Origin: Sphingomonas adhaesiva
GTDB taxonomy: Bacteria; Pseudomonadota; Alphaproteobacteria; Sphingomonadales; Sphingomonadaceae
DNA length: 64,000 nucleotides
NCBI RefSeq assembly: GCF_002374855.1
Contig: NZ_NWVC01000003.1
Coordinates: forward strand, 124,001-188,000
Direction: 5' to 3'
Shown here one piece after another: positions 1 to 8,553 of the stretch. The stretch's first letter is position 1. Each line of letters begins with the position of its first letter. The notes below the pieces were generated by a model. The model worked only from the letters and a program-made list of their open reading frames with translations. It was not told the origin of the DNA and searched no databases. A program made the translations under genes and the position numbers.

Positions 1-716
1 GCTATGGCTCCACCTTCCTGGTCTTCCTCGATTACATGCGCGCGCCGGTGCGGCTGGCGGCGCTGATGGAGGTGGGATCGGTGTTCGTGTTCACGCACGA
101 TTCGATCGGCGTGGGCGAGGACGGGCCGACCCACCAGCCGATCGAGCATCTGGCGACGATGCGCGCGATCCCCGGCCTCGACACGATCCGCCCGTGCGAC
201 GCCAACGAGGTCGCCGCGGCATGGCGCGCGGTGATGAAGGAAGCCGGCACCCCCGCCGCGCTGGTGCTGTCGCGCCAGGCGCTGCCGACGCTGGACCGCG
301 GCAAATACGCGAGCGCCGACGGGCTGGAGAAGGGCGCCTATGTCCTTGCCGACAGCGACGGCACGCCCGAGGTGATCCTGATCGCGACCGGTTCGGAAGT
401 CGCGCTGGCGGTGAAGGCGTACGAGCAGCTGACGGGCGAGGGCGTGAAGGCGCGCGTCGTGTCGATGCCCAGCTGGTACCGCTACGAAGTGCAGGACGCC
501 GCCTACAAGGAAAGCGTGCTGCCCCGCGCGGTGAAGGCGCGCGTCGCGATCGAGATGGCCGGATCGCTCGGCTGGGACCGCTATGTCGGGTACGAGGGGC
601 GGCAGATCACCATGTCGACGTTCGGCGCCTCCGCCCCGATCGCCAAGCTGCAGGACAAGTACGGCTTCACGGTCGAGAACGTCGTGAAGGTGGCGAAGGA
701 AGCGATGGCGGGCTGA
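1..716 (+). CDS. tkt: Transketolase, C-terminal part (5' end outside window)
   Basis: The reading frame is open from base 3 and ends at the TGA at 714-716, so the gene begins upstream of the window. The visible part is the end of the pyrimidine-binding domain plus the C-terminal domain of transketolase, the thiamine-diphosphate enzyme that moves two-carbon units in the pentose phosphate and Calvin-type pathways. Recognisable family stretches are the FLVFLDYMR/RLAALM segment and HDSIGVGEDGPTHQPIEHL, a hallmark of the family, followed by a late domain ending in a Lys/Val-rich helix. The transaldolase gene follows on the same strand about 100 bases later, which supports the assignment. An internal Met at 36 is not the start, because homology continues upstream of it. 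Confidence 0.95.
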   Translation, partial: YGSTFLVFLDYMRAPVRLAALMEVGSVFVFTHDSIGVGEDGPTHQPIEHLATMRAIPGLDTIRPCDANEVAAAWRAVMKEAGTPAALVLSRQALPTLDRGKYASADGLEKGAYVLADSDGTPEVILIATGSEVALAVKAYEQLTGEGVKARVVSMPSWYRYEVQDAAYKESVLPRAVKARVAIEMAGSLGWDRYVGYEGRQITMSTFGASAPIAKLQDKYGFTVENVVKVAKEAMAG

Positions 717-717
717 T

Positions 718-809
718 CGTCATGCCGGGCTTGTTCCGGCATCCACCGCGCCAATATCATGAGGACGGACGTGTGGACGGGTGGACCCCGGAACATGTCC
801 GGGGTGACG
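718..809. repeat. REP-like paired hairpin repeat between tkt and tal
   Basis: Two short palindromic units lie in the tkt-tal gap. The first (718-745) is built on ATGCCGGG-cttg-TTCCGGCAT. The second (781-809) is built on ACCCCGGA-acatg-TCCGGGGT and is followed by GACG. Related pairs in the same order recur at 19970-20065 and 29901-29996, and a variant lies at 57532-57628. The second unit sits just upstream of the tal ribosome-binding site. It could act as an mRNA-stabilising or attenuating hairpin, but that is inference. Confidence 0.8.
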
Positions 810-821
810 AAGGAGTGTGAC

Positions 822-1925
822 GTGAGCAAGCTGCAGGATCTGAGCAACGCCGGCACCGCGGTGTGGCTGGACTTCGTGGACCGCAAGTTCCTGAACGCCG
901 GCGGGCTGCAGAAGCTGGTCGACGAGGACGGGCTGAGCGGCGTCACCTCCAACCCGACGATCTTCGAGAAGGCGATGGGGTCGGGCGAAGCCTATGACGC
1001 GGGTTTCGCCGCGTTCGACAAGGCCAACCCCGGCGCGACCGCGATGGCGCGGTACGAGGCGCAGGCAGTGAAGGACATCCAGGCGGCGTGCGACACGCTG
1101 CGCCCGGTCTACGACCGGCTGGACGCCAAGGACGGCTATGTCAGCCTGGAAGTGTCCCCCTATCTGGCGATGAAGGGGCCGGAAACCGCCGAGGAGGCCG
1201 AGCGGCTGTGGCAGGCGGTGGACCGCCCCAATCTGATGATCAAGATCCCCGGCACCGACGACGGCGTGCGCGCGATCCGCGACACGATCGCCAAGGGGAT
1301 CAACGTCAACGTGACGCTGCTGTTCTCGATCGCGGCCTATCAGAAGGTGGCGAACGCCTATGCCGAGGGGCTGGAGGAGCGCGCCGAAAAGGGCCTGCCG
1401 ATCGACCGCATCGCCAGCGTCGCCAGCTTCTTCGTCAGCCGCATCGACAGCAAGATCGACGACAAGATCGACGCGGGCGTCGGCGGTGACGAGGCCAAGG
1501 CGCTGAAGGGCAAGGTGGCGATCGCCAACGCCAAGCTGGCCTATGCCTGGTACCAGGAGTTCATCGCGTCCGACCGCTGGCAGAAGCTGGCCGCCAAGGG
1601 CGGGCAGCCGCAGCGGCTGCTGTGGGCGTCGACCGGCACCAAGAACCCGGATTACCCGGACACGCTGTACGTCGACACGCTGATCGGGCCGGAGACGGTC
1701 AACACCATGCCGCCCAAGACGATGGATGCGTTCCGCGACCACGGCACCGTCGCGCAGACGCTGACCGACGACGTCGATGGCGCGAAGAAGGTACTGGCCG
1801 ATGCCGAGCGGCTGGGGCTGGACCTGGACGGCGTCACCGCGACGCTGGTGGAGGAAGGCGTGGCGAGCTTCGCCACGTCGTTCGACGATCTGCTGAAGGT
1901 GATCGGGGAAAAGCAGCCGGCGTGA
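822..1925 (+). CDS. tal: Transaldolase
   Basis: Transaldolase moves a dihydroxyacetone unit between sugar phosphates in the non-oxidative pentose phosphate pathway, working with the transketolase just upstream. The 367-residue protein has the family N-terminal signature GVTSNPTIFEKA and the active-site stretch NLMIKIPGT, whose Lys forms the Schiff base. The conserved NVTLLFS strand follows. I chose the GTG at 822 because AGGAG lies six bases upstream and homology begins at SKLQDLSNAGTAVWLDF. An ATG at 759 is in frame, but its 21 extra codons run through the repeat and look non-coding. The length suits the long transaldolase type rather than the short, roughly 220-residue type. Confidence 0.95.
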   Translation: MSKLQDLSNAGTAVWLDFVDRKFLNAGGLQKLVDEDGLSGVTSNPTIFEKAMGSGEAYDAGFAAFDKANPGATAMARYEAQAVKDIQAACDTLRPVYDRLDAKDGYVSLEVSPYLAMKGPETAEEAERLWQAVDRPNLMIKIPGTDDGVRAIRDTIAKGINVNVTLLFSIAAYQKVANAYAEGLEERAEKGLPIDRIASVASFFVSRIDSKIDDKIDAGVGGDEAKALKGKVAIANAKLAYAWYQEFIASDRWQKLAAKGGQPQRLLWASTGTKNPDYPDTLYVDTLIGPETVNTMPPKTMDAFRDHGTVAQTLTDDVDGAKKVLADAERLGLDLDGVTATLVEEGVASFATSFDDLLKVIGEKQPA

Positions 1926-2056
1926 TCGTGGACGGCGGGGGTGGTGGTTCCCGACCGCCGCCGGTGGTGCGGATACTGTGGATGAGCCGCGCGAAGATGC
2001 GAAGGTCATTGCTTCACGCGACGGCGTAGAAGGCGGCGGGTTTGGAGTGAATGCCG

Positions 2057-2293
2057 TCACTCCCCGCTTTCCGGCCGCAGATCGTCGTCGGAAAGTTCGT
2101 AAGCAAGAATCTCTCCCGGCTGGCACTCCAGGTAGCGGCAGATCGCCGCCAAAGTGGAGAAGCGTACGCCCTTCACCTTGCCCGACTTGAACAGCGACAG
2201 GTTGGATTCGGTGATACCGATCGCCTCGGCGAGTTCCTTCGAACGAACCTTTCGCTTCGCCAGCATGACGTCGAGGTTGACGATCATCGGCAT
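2057..2293 (-). CDS. Small Xre/YozG-like helix-turn-helix regulator
   Basis: This is a 78-residue DNA-binding protein consisting almost only of a Cro/C1-type helix-turn-helix. The stretch ELAEAIGITESNLSLFKSGK holds helices 2 and 3, and RFSTLAAICRYLECQPGEIL is the downstream support helix typical of the YozG subgroup. The start at 2293 overlaps the stop of the upstream membrane-protein gene by one base (TGATG), so the two are probably translationally coupled. A second Met two codons later is also possible. A membrane protein of the DUF2975 type followed by a YozG-like regulator is a recurrent bacterial pair. The palindrome upstream of the operon is a plausible binding site. The target genes are unknown. 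Confidence 0.85.
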   Translation of the reverse strand: MPMIVNLDVMLAKRKVRSKELAEAIGITESNLSLFKSGKVKGVRFSTLAAICRYLECQPGEILAYELSDDDLRPESGE

Positions 2294-2919
2294 CAGACGA
2301 AGCGATCCAGATCGCGTCGCGCTTCCAGCGCCGCTTCCACCGCCCAGATCGCGGCGTAAGCGGCAAGGGCGAGCAGCAGCCCGCCGGCGATCGGTGCGAG
2401 CGTGACCGTCGTCACGACCTGAAAGCCGGATGGCGTGCCCGGCGACAGCCATGTTTCCAGCGCACTTTCGTAGACGGGGCCGGCGAGCGCCCAGACGATC
2501 GCTGCCAGCGATGCGTAGCGTAGCCATGGCAATGCCCGTTCCAGCGTGTCGACGCCGGTGCCACCCAGCCGCCGCAATGCCACGCCGATGCTGCCAAGCA
2601 GCACCATGAATGGCAGCAGGTCGATCGCCCTGATCGCCGCCAGCCCGGCGCGCACATCGGCCCGCGCGGCGTAGGTTTCCAATCGGGCACGGGCGCGAGG
2701 CGATTCCTCGATGCCGGCCCGGGTTTCTTCCGGCAGCAGCGCCGTCGCGCTTGCTTTCCAGACACAGCCATAGCCGCCACCGCAGATCGGTGTCGCGCCC
2801 GGCGTCAGTCCGGCGAACGCGATCACGATCGGCATCACCGCCGCCGCCAACAGGAACATCATACCCGCCCAGCGGCACAGGCGTGCCTTTCCAGCAGGTA
2901 GAAAATAGCCGTCTTTCAT
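2293..2919 (-). CDS. DUF2975-like four-helix membrane protein
   Basis: A 208-residue inner-membrane protein. Hydrophobic segments are visible at about residues 17-38, 110-125, 142-160 and 175-200, giving roughly four spans. A longer loop between spans 1 and 2 contains two cysteines. The ATG at 2919 is used, although a TTG one codon upstream is also open. The gene overlaps the small HTH gene downstream. DUF2975 proteins are typically encoded with such an HTH partner, and that context is the main reason for the family call because the sequence itself is poorly conserved. The biochemical role is unknown. A membrane-sensor or self-limiting regulatory pair is conceivable but unsupported here. Confidence 0.65.
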   Translation of the reverse strand: MKDGYFLPAGKARLCRWAGMMFLLAAAVMPIVIAFAGLTPGATPICGGGYGCVWKASATALLPEETRAGIEESPRARARLETYAARADVRAGLAAIRAIDLLPFMVLLGSIGVALRRLGGTGVDTLERALPWLRYASLAAIVWALAGPVYESALETWLSPGTPSGFQVVTTVTLAPIAGGLLLALAAYAAIWAVEAALEARRDLDRFV

Positions 2920-2926
2920 CAATATC

Positions 2927-2943
2927 TTTCTGTTTGACAGAAA
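2927..2943. promoter_or_regulatory. Perfect 7-3-7 palindrome, candidate operator of the DUF2975/HTH pair
   Basis: TTTCTGT-ttg-ACAGAAA is a perfect inverted repeat centred eight to sixteen bases upstream of the ATG at 2919. It sits in an AT-rich patch that contrasts with the GC-rich surroundings. TTGACA at 2934-2939, reading rightward, resembles a -35 box, but no well-spaced -10 box follows. The position fits autoregulation by the small HTH protein; this is inference. Confidence 0.5.
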
Positions 2944-3004
2944 TTCTTTGCTATCTTACGCCATTTCCGGCGGGCGGGCGACGCCTGTTTGAAGGGGCAG
3001 CTAC

Positions 3005-3682
3005 ATGATCGGTGCATGGAAACGCGCGCTTGGCGCGGCGATGGCGTTCGTCTCGACGACAGCGGTGGCGAAGGAGCACGCCGGCCCGATGGACGATCCG
3101 GCGCTTTCGGCGCGGCCGGAAATCGCGGTCGGCGCTTTCGACCATGGTTCCAATTTCCACCCGCTGGGCGACAAGCTGTTTGCGCCCGCGACGCCGGCGG
3201 GCGTGCTGTATGAAGGCGAGGAGGAATATGGCACCGCCGACATCCAGCTTTCGTATCGCTCCGCCCCCATACGCTTCGTTCTGAAGCCGCGCGTCACCGC
3301 CAAGGTGCAGATCAACACCGCCGGACGCACCAATTTTGCGAGCCTGGGCGCGGAATGGCGCCAGCATGCGCTTGGCGACCGGATCTATGGTCAGATCGGC
3401 ATCAGCGTGACCGTGCATGACGGCTATCGCTTCACCCCGGATCCGTTCGCGCCGGGCATTTCCGACGCCGAGGCGCGGCGACGCTACGACATCTATCGCA
3501 GGCGCACGTCGTGGGGATCGCGTGTGCTGTTTAATCCCAATGCCGCGATCGGCGTGCGGCTGAACCGGCGCTGGGCCGCCGAACTGGCGTGGGAGCATTT
3601 CAGCCACCGCCGGATATTTTCGGACACCAACCCCGGTATCGACACGCTGGGCATCCGGCTGGTGCGCAGGCTGGGCCGGTAA
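3005..3682 (+). CDS. PagL-like lipid A 3-O-deacylase / acyloxyacyl hydrolase
   Basis: A 225-residue outer-membrane beta-barrel candidate with a predicted Sec signal peptide (residues 1-22, cut after TAVA). The body alternates polar and apolar residues, as a barrel does. The C-terminal stretch at residues 197-216, EHFSH followed by NPGIDTLG, matches the PagL active-site region, in which a His and a Ser (here H198 and S200) act with a downstream acidic residue to remove the 3-linked acyl chain of lipid A. The protein ends a few residues after the last strand. It is slightly longer than the usual PagL (about 170-190 residues) because of an N-terminal extension. It is transcribed away from the DUF2975 pair. 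Activity is inferred from the motif only. Confidence 0.75.
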   Translation: MIGAWKRALGAAMAFVSTTAVAKEHAGPMDDPALSARPEIAVGAFDHGSNFHPLGDKLFAPATPAGVLYEGEEEYGTADIQLSYRSAPIRFVLKPRVTAKVQINTAGRTNFASLGAEWRQHALGDRIYGQIGISVTVHDGYRFTPDPFAPGISDAEARRRYDIYRRRTSWGSRVLFNPNAAIGVRLNRRWAAELAWEHFSHRRIFSDTNPGIDTLGIRLVRRLGR

Positions 3683-3690
3683 CCCCCCGC

Positions 3691-4083
3691 TTACCCCGCC
3701 AGGAACGGCGCGGCGATGTCCGGGCGGACGCGCATCAGGCGGCCGGTGGCGCGGTCGAGCAAGGCCCAGGTGGTGATCGCCTCCACCCGGACGCGGCCGT
3801 CGGCGCCGGTGAAGCGGACGTGGCGGTCGAAGCGCGCGCCGCGCGGCGGCTGGGGTACCCAAGTTTCGCCGGTCACCGTCTCCCCTTCGGTCACGTTGCC
3901 GCGATAGTCGATTTCGTGGCGGGTCACGACCCATACCATCGTGTCGCGATGTTCGGGCGGGGCGATCGCATCCCAGTGCGCGACCGCCAGGTCCTGGATC
4001 CAGCGGACCCAGACGGCATTGTTGACGTGCCCCAGTTCGTCGATGTCGGCCGCAGCGGCGGTGAAGGATTGCCGGAAGGTCAT
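3691..4083 (-). CDS. Acyl-CoA thioesterase, hotdog fold (4-HBA-CoA thioesterase/YbgC type)
   Basis: A 130-residue single hotdog-fold domain. The N-terminal D-x-x-GHVNNAVW segment at about residues 13-25 is the signature of the 4-hydroxybenzoyl-CoA thioesterase/YbgC group, in which the Asp is catalytic. Such enzymes cleave acyl- or aryl-CoA esters in the cytoplasm; the substrate cannot be read from the sequence. The ATG at 4083 overlaps the stop of the DedA gene (ATGA), so the two form an operon. Convergent transcription with the PagL-like gene leaves only eight bases between the stops. Confidence 0.88.
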   Translation of the reverse strand: MTFRQSFTAAAADIDELGHVNNAVWVRWIQDLAVAHWDAIAPPEHRDTMVWVVTRHEIDYRGNVTEGETVTGETWVPQPPRGARFDRHVRFTGADGRVRVEAITTWALLDRATGRLMRVRPDIAAPFLAG

Positions 4084-4643
4084 GATGTGCGGCTCCTTTG
4101 CCGGTAGATCAGCGCCGCGGCCAGCCCGGCGCCGACGATGCCGCCGACCAGCCACCACAGCCGCGAATCGTGCGCCAGCCGGCCCAGCACCGCCTCGAAC
4201 GCATGGCCGAACCAATAGCCGATCGAACAGAAGATGATGCCCCAGCTGATCGCGGACAGCGCATTGACCGTCGCGAACAGCCGCGGCGCGACGCCGGTGG
4301 TGCCGATCGCGATCGGGCTGATCGTGCGGAAGCCGTAGATGAAGCGGAAGGCGAAGATGAAGCCGACCGGATGGCGTTCCAGCATCGCCAGCGCACGCGC
4401 GAACGCGGGCTTGGCCCGCGCGGCGGCGACCCAGCGATGGTCGCGCATCCGCCGCCCGGCGAAGAACCACGCCTGATCCGCGCAGAACGATCCCGTCGCC
4501 GCGGCGATCATCGCGGCCCACAGCGGGAAGTAATGCTGGTGCGCCAGCACGCCGCCGGCGACGACCGCGGCCTCCCCCTCCAGCGCGGCGCCGGCGAACA
4601 GCGCGGCGAGGCCGTATTTCGCGACGATCGCCTCGATCGTCAT
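4080..4643 (-). CDS. DedA-family membrane protein
   Basis: A 187-residue polytopic inner-membrane protein of the DedA/SNARE-associated (VTT) family, whose members act in lipid carrier or phospholipid translocation. The family core is visible in the re-entrant region RFIYGFRTISPIAIG at mid-protein, together with an early GxxLEGEAAVVAGG stretch. About five hydrophobic segments are visible. I start at the ATG at 4643 (MTIEAIVAKYG). The open frame continues 30 codons further upstream, but that part is Arg/Pro-rich and unlike the family. It is translationally coupled to the downstream thioesterase. Confidence 0.88.
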   Translation of the reverse strand: MTIEAIVAKYGLAALFAGAALEGEAAVVAGGVLAHQHYFPLWAAMIAAATGSFCADQAWFFAGRRMRDHRWVAAARAKPAFARALAMLERHPVGFIFAFRFIYGFRTISPIAIGTTGVAPRLFATVNALSAISWGIIFCSIGYWFGHAFEAVLGRLAHDSRLWWLVGGIVGAGLAAALIYRQRSRTS

Positions 4644-4716
4644 GCGCGCCGGCCGCGCGGGGGCGTCACCCTGGATTGCGGGACAGCCCCGGCATGACCG
4701 GGTAGCGGGTGGCCGC

Positions 4717-6774
4717 TCACTCCGCGATGCCAAGCTGCCACAGGACGAAGGCGTGCTCCTCCGCGCCCTCGCGCAGCGATTCGAAGCGGCCGGACTTGCC
4801 GCCGTGGCCGGCGCCCATGTTGGTCTTGAGCAGCAGGACGTTGTCGTCGGTCTTGGTCGCGCGCAGCTTCGCGGCCCATTTCGCCGGTTCCCAATAGGTG
4901 ACGCGCGGATCGTTCAGCCCGCCGGAGATGAACAGCGGCGGATAATCCTGCGCGCGGACATTGTCGTAGGGGGAATAGGAACGGATCAGCTCGAACGCGG
5001 CCTTGTCCTCGACCGGATTGCCCCATTCGGGCCATTCGCCCGGCGTCAGCGGCAGCGTTTCGTCGAGCATCGTGTTGAGCACGTCGACGAACGGCACGTC
5101 GGCGATCACCGCGCCCCAAAGGTCCGGATCGGAATTGACCACCGCGCCCATCAGCTCGCCGCCCGCCGAGCGGCCCGCGATCGCGATCCGCCCCGCGCTG
5201 GTCCAGCCGCCAGCGACCAGCCCCTTCGCCACGTCGACGAAATCGGTGAAGGTATTGGTGCGCTTTTCCAGCTTGCCGTCGTGATACCATTGCTGGCCCA
5301 GATCGTCGCCGCCGCGGATATGCGCGATGGCATAGGCGAAGCCGCGGTCGAGCAGGCTGAGCCGCCCGGTCGAGAAGCCCGGCGGAATCGCATGGCCGTA
5401 GGCGCCATAGGCATAGAGGAACAGCGGGCGCGACCCGTCGCGCGGGAAGCCGGCCGGATAGACGATCGACACCGGGATGGCGGTGCCGTCGCGCGCGGGG
5501 ATCGTCAGCCGTTCGGTCGCGTAGCGCGCGGCGTCATAGCCGCAGGGGATCTCCTGCACCTTCAGCACCGTCAGCGCGCCGGTGGCGGTGTCATAGTCGT
5601 AGACGGTGCCGGGGGTGACCATCGATTCGTAGCCGAGGCGGATCACGCTCTGGTCGTATTCGGGATTGTCGCCGGTGCCCGCGGTATAGCTCGCCTCCGG
5701 GAAGGGGATGCGGCGCGGGGGGACGGCGGGGTCGTAGGAATGCAGCTCGATCTGGTCCAGCCCGTCCTCGCGCCCCTCCACCACGAAGAAGTCGCGGAAG
5801 CATTCCACCCCGGTCATGTAGAAATGCGGGCTGGGCGCGATCCGCTGCGTCCAGTCGCCGGGCGCGGCGATCGGTGCGGTGACCAGCCGCCACATCGGAT
5901 CGGTATCGTTGGTGTGGATGAACAGCGTGTCGCCGTGGGTGTCGACGTCATATTCGCGGCCGGGCAGGCGCGGCGCGACCAGGAGCGGCGCGGCGAACGG
6001 ATCGGCGGCGGGCAGCAGCCGCACCTCGCTGGTGACGTGATCGCCGGTGGCGATGACGATCCAGCGCCGGTCGCTGGTTTCCCCCACCGCGACGCGATAG
6101 CCCTCGTCCGCCTCGTGATAGAGTTCGACGTCCTGCGCCGGATTGGTGCCCAGCCGGTGGAAGCGGGCATTGTCGGTGCGCCATTCCTTGTTCGCCAGGC
6201 CGTAGAGGAAGCCGCTGTCGTCCGCCGCCCAGACGATGTCGGACAGCATCCCCGGGATGACATCGGGCAGCAGCGCGCCGGTGGCGAGGTCCTTCACATG
6301 GATGGTGAAGCGTTCCGAGCCGTTGTCGTCGATCGCATAGGCGAGCTTCGTCGCGTCGTTCGACACCGCGAAGGCGCCGAGGCGGAAATATCCCTTCCCG
6401 GCGGCCAGCGCGGGTTCGTCGAGCAGCAGTTCGTCCGCGCCGCCCGCCATCGGGCGCCGCCACCACAGCCGGTACTGGCCGCCGGTTTCGAACGCGGTCC
6501 AGTAGAGATAGTCGCCGTCCTTCTGCGGCACGGAGGATTCGTCCTCCTTGATGCGCGCCTTCATCTCGTCGTACAGGCGATCGACCAGCGGGCGATGCGG
6601 CGCCATCTGCGCCTCGAAATAGGCGTTCTCCGCCTCCAGATACGCCAGCACGTCCGGATCGGTGACGTCGGGATAGTTCGGATCCTTCAGCCAAGCCCAG
6701 GGATCGTCGATGGTGATGCCGTGGGCGGTGAACGAATGCGGGCGCTGCGGCGCGATCGGGGGGGTAAGCGTCAT
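4717..6774 (-). CDS. Prolyl oligopeptidase family serine peptidase (oligopeptidase B-like)
   Basis: A 685-residue S9A peptidase. The N-terminal half is a beta-propeller that screens substrates; the C-terminal half is an alpha/beta hydrolase. The catalytic triad is readable: Ser536 in GRSAGG, Asp622 in GGLNDPRV and His657 in GAGHGGKSG, all matching oligopeptidase B, which cuts small peptides after basic residues. The early family signature H-G-x-x-x-DPWAWLKD is at residues 18-30. There is no signal peptide, so it is cytoplasmic. The start at 6774 (MTLTPPIAPQRPH) is where homology begins; a longer open frame upstream overlaps the divergent gluQRS and is rejected. Oligopeptidase B length is about 690, in agreement. 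Confidence 0.93.
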   Translation of the reverse strand: MTLTPPIAPQRPHSFTAHGITIDDPWAWLKDPNYPDVTDPDVLAYLEAENAYFEAQMAPHRPLVDRLYDEMKARIKEDESSVPQKDGDYLYWTAFETGGQYRLWWRRPMAGGADELLLDEPALAAGKGYFRLGAFAVSNDATKLAYAIDDNGSERFTIHVKDLATGALLPDVIPGMLSDIVWAADDSGFLYGLANKEWRTDNARFHRLGTNPAQDVELYHEADEGYRVAVGETSDRRWIVIATGDHVTSEVRLLPAADPFAAPLLVAPRLPGREYDVDTHGDTLFIHTNDTDPMWRLVTAPIAAPGDWTQRIAPSPHFYMTGVECFRDFFVVEGREDGLDQIELHSYDPAVPPRRIPFPEASYTAGTGDNPEYDQSVIRLGYESMVTPGTVYDYDTATGALTVLKVQEIPCGYDAARYATERLTIPARDGTAIPVSIVYPAGFPRDGSRPLFLYAYGAYGHAIPPGFSTGRLSLLDRGFAYAIAHIRGGDDLGQQWYHDGKLEKRTNTFTDFVDVAKGLVAGGWTSAGRIAIAGRSAGGELMGAVVNSDPDLWGAVIADVPFVDVLNTMLDETLPLTPGEWPEWGNPVEDKAAFELIRSYSPYDNVRAQDYPPLFISGGLNDPRVTYWEPAKWAAKLRATKTDDNVLLLKTNMGAGHGGKSGRFESLREGAEEHAFVLWQLGIAE

Positions 6775-6832
6775 GCCGTGCGTGATAGCCGCGGACTTGA
6801 TCGCGGGTCCATGCCCGCGCACATCGCCGGGC

Positions 6833-7705
6833 ATGATCGTCACCCGTTTCGCCCCGTCGCCCACCGGGCGGCTGCACATGGGCCATGCCCTGTCCGCGAT
6901 CCTGGCGCACGACATGGCGCGCGCGGGCGGCGGGCGGTTCCTGCTCAGGATCGAGGATATCGACGGGACGCGCAGCCGCGACGAACATGTCGCGACGATC
7001 GTCGACGACCTGGCGTGGCTGGGGCTGGCGTGGGACGGGCCGGTGGTGCGCCAGTCGGCGCGGCTGGACCGGTACGCCGCGGCGCTGGAGCGGCTGCGCC
7101 AGATGGGGCTGTTGTATCGCTGCTATTGCACGCGCGCGGAGATCGCGGACGCGATGAGCGCGCCGCACGGGCCGGTCGCGGCCTATCCGGGGACGTGCCG
7201 GGGCGTGCCGATGCGCGATGCGCCGCATTGCTGGCGGATCGACATGGCAGCGGCGGTGGCGCGCGTGGGCGCGCTGAGCTTCACCGATTACGCGCGGACG
7301 ATCGCGGCCGATCCGCTGGCGCAGGGCGACGTGGTGCTGGCGCGCAAGGATGCGCCGGCCAGCTATCACCTGGCGGTGACGGTGGACGATGCCGCGCAGG
7401 GCGTGACCGACGTGGTGCGCGGGCGCGACCTGTTCGAGGCGACGCACGTCCACCGGCTGTTGCAGGCGCTGCTGGAGCTGCCGGTGCCGCGCTACCACCA
7501 CCATGCGCTGCTGACCGGCGCGGACGGCGAGCGGCTGGCCAAGCGCCACGGCGCGCCGACGCTGGCGGCGATGCGCGAGGCGGGCGAGGACGGGCGCGCG
7601 GTGGCGGCGCGGTTGCGGGCGGGGGAGGGATGGGGTGACATGCCGGGGGCTGGACAATCTGTCGCATTGCCCAGCCGGCCCGCGCATCCTACATTCGGGT
7701 CATGA
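6833..7705 (+). CDS. gluQ: Glutamyl-Q tRNA(Asp) synthetase
   Basis: A truncated glutamyl-tRNA synthetase paralogue (290 residues) that attaches glutamate to the queuosine base of tRNA-Asp rather than to a tRNA end. The class I signature is in RFAPSPTGRLHMGHA near the N terminus. The second ATP-binding motif appears as LAKRHGAP near residue 235 in place of KMSKS, as in this family. Cysteines in YRCYCTRAE and PGTCRG correspond to the zinc site. The anticodon-binding domain of GltX is missing, as expected. The ATG at 6833 lies 58 bases from the divergent peptidase start. The stop overlaps the next gene (ATGA). Confidence 0.93.
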   Translation: MIVTRFAPSPTGRLHMGHALSAILAHDMARAGGGRFLLRIEDIDGTRSRDEHVATIVDDLAWLGLAWDGPVVRQSARLDRYAAALERLRQMGLLYRCYCTRAEIADAMSAPHGPVAAYPGTCRGVPMRDAPHCWRIDMAAAVARVGALSFTDYARTIAADPLAQGDVVLARKDAPASYHLAVTVDDAAQGVTDVVRGRDLFEATHVHRLLQALLELPVPRYHHHALLTGADGERLAKRHGAPTLAAMREAGEDGRAVAARLRAGEGWGDMPGAGQSVALPSRPAHPTFGS

Positions 7706-7935
7706 ACACGTTCCTCGTCATCCTGCTGATCGCGGCGATGATCGCCACGGTGGTCGCGTTGGTGCGCGGCATCGTCTCGTTCCTTCAGGATGCGTCCGCG
7801 GAGGCGCGCGGGACCGGCGGCGGGCCGACCGCGGCGCAGCTGAAATCGAACCGCATGATGCAGATGCGCGTCTTCTTCCAGGCGCTGGCGGTGCTGATCG
7901 TGGTCGTCATCCTGTTCGCGGCCGGGCGCACCTGA
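7702..7935 (+). CDS. HIG1-domain-like twin transmembrane protein
   Basis: A 77-residue protein with two hydrophobic helices (about residues 4-28 and 55-74) separated by a polar loop containing QLKSNRMMQMRV. This is the pattern of the bacterial HIG1/twin-transmembrane family, whose mitochondrial relatives associate with respiratory complexes. The ATG at 7702 overlaps the gluQRS stop. The cobalamin adenosyltransferase starts seven bases after this gene ends, so the three are probably co-transcribed. No enzymatic role is expected. Confidence 0.8.
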   Translation: MNTFLVILLIAAMIATVVALVRGIVSFLQDASAEARGTGGGPTAAQLKSNRMMQMRVFFQALAVLIVVVILFAAGRT

Positions 7936-7942
7936 CGCGCTC

Positions 7943-8500
7943 ATGGTCAAGCTGAACCGTATTTACACGCGGACCGGCGATGCCGGGACGACCGGGCTGG
8001 TCGACGGCAGCCGTGTGGCCAAGCATGACGCGCGGATGCAGGCGATCGGCGACGTGGACGAGGCGAACAGCGTCATCGGCGTCGCGATCACCTCGCTGCC
8101 CGAAGGCGAGGTGACGCGCGAACTGTCGCGGGTGCAGAACGACCTGTTCGACCTGGGGGCGGACCTGGCGACGCCGGGAGAGGATTTCGCCCCGTCGGAG
8201 ATGGTGCTGCGCGTCGTCCCGGCGCAGGTTGCGCGGCTGGAGCAGGCGATCGACGCGCTCAACGCCGGACTGCCGCCGCTGACCAGCTTCATCCTGCCGG
8301 GCGGTGCGGCCGCCGCGCTGCATGTCGCGCGCGCGACGGTGCGGCGCGCGGAACGATCCGCCGTGGCGATGGGCGATGCCGCCAATCCGCAGGCGCTGGC
8401 GTACCTCAACCGTTTGTCGGATTACCTGTTTGTCGCATGCCGGCACGTGAACAAAAACGCCGGTGGCGACGTTTTGTGGGTAGCAGGGGCCAACCGCTGA
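7943..8500 (+). CDS. Cob(I)alamin adenosyltransferase, PduO type
   Basis: A 185-residue enzyme that transfers the adenosyl group of ATP to cob(I)alamin to make coenzyme B12. The N-terminal ATP-binding motif RIYTRTGDAGTTGL and the later FILPGG and RxxxRRAER stretches are diagnostic of the PduO family. A conserved LNRLSDYLF segment follows, which lines the corrin pocket. It has the usual length and no targeting signal. It lies between the HIG1-like gene and egtB. The likely B12 users in the cell (for example methylmalonyl-CoA mutase) are not in this window. Confidence 0.94.
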   Translation: MVKLNRIYTRTGDAGTTGLVDGSRVAKHDARMQAIGDVDEANSVIGVAITSLPEGEVTRELSRVQNDLFDLGADLATPGEDFAPSEMVLRVVPAQVARLEQAIDALNAGLPPLTSFILPGGAAAALHVARATVRRAERSAVAMGDAANPQALAYLNRLSDYLFVACRHVNKNAGGDVLWVAGANR

Positions 8501-8553
8501 GACGCGCGTGATCTTCTGCATGCCGGAAGGGCCGGCGCGCGGGAGACGGGTTC

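Noticed and set aside
7936-7942. Cobalamin riboswitch upstream of the adenosyltransferase
   Set aside because: The gap to the preceding gene is only seven bases, and no B12-box-like sequence is present within the run.
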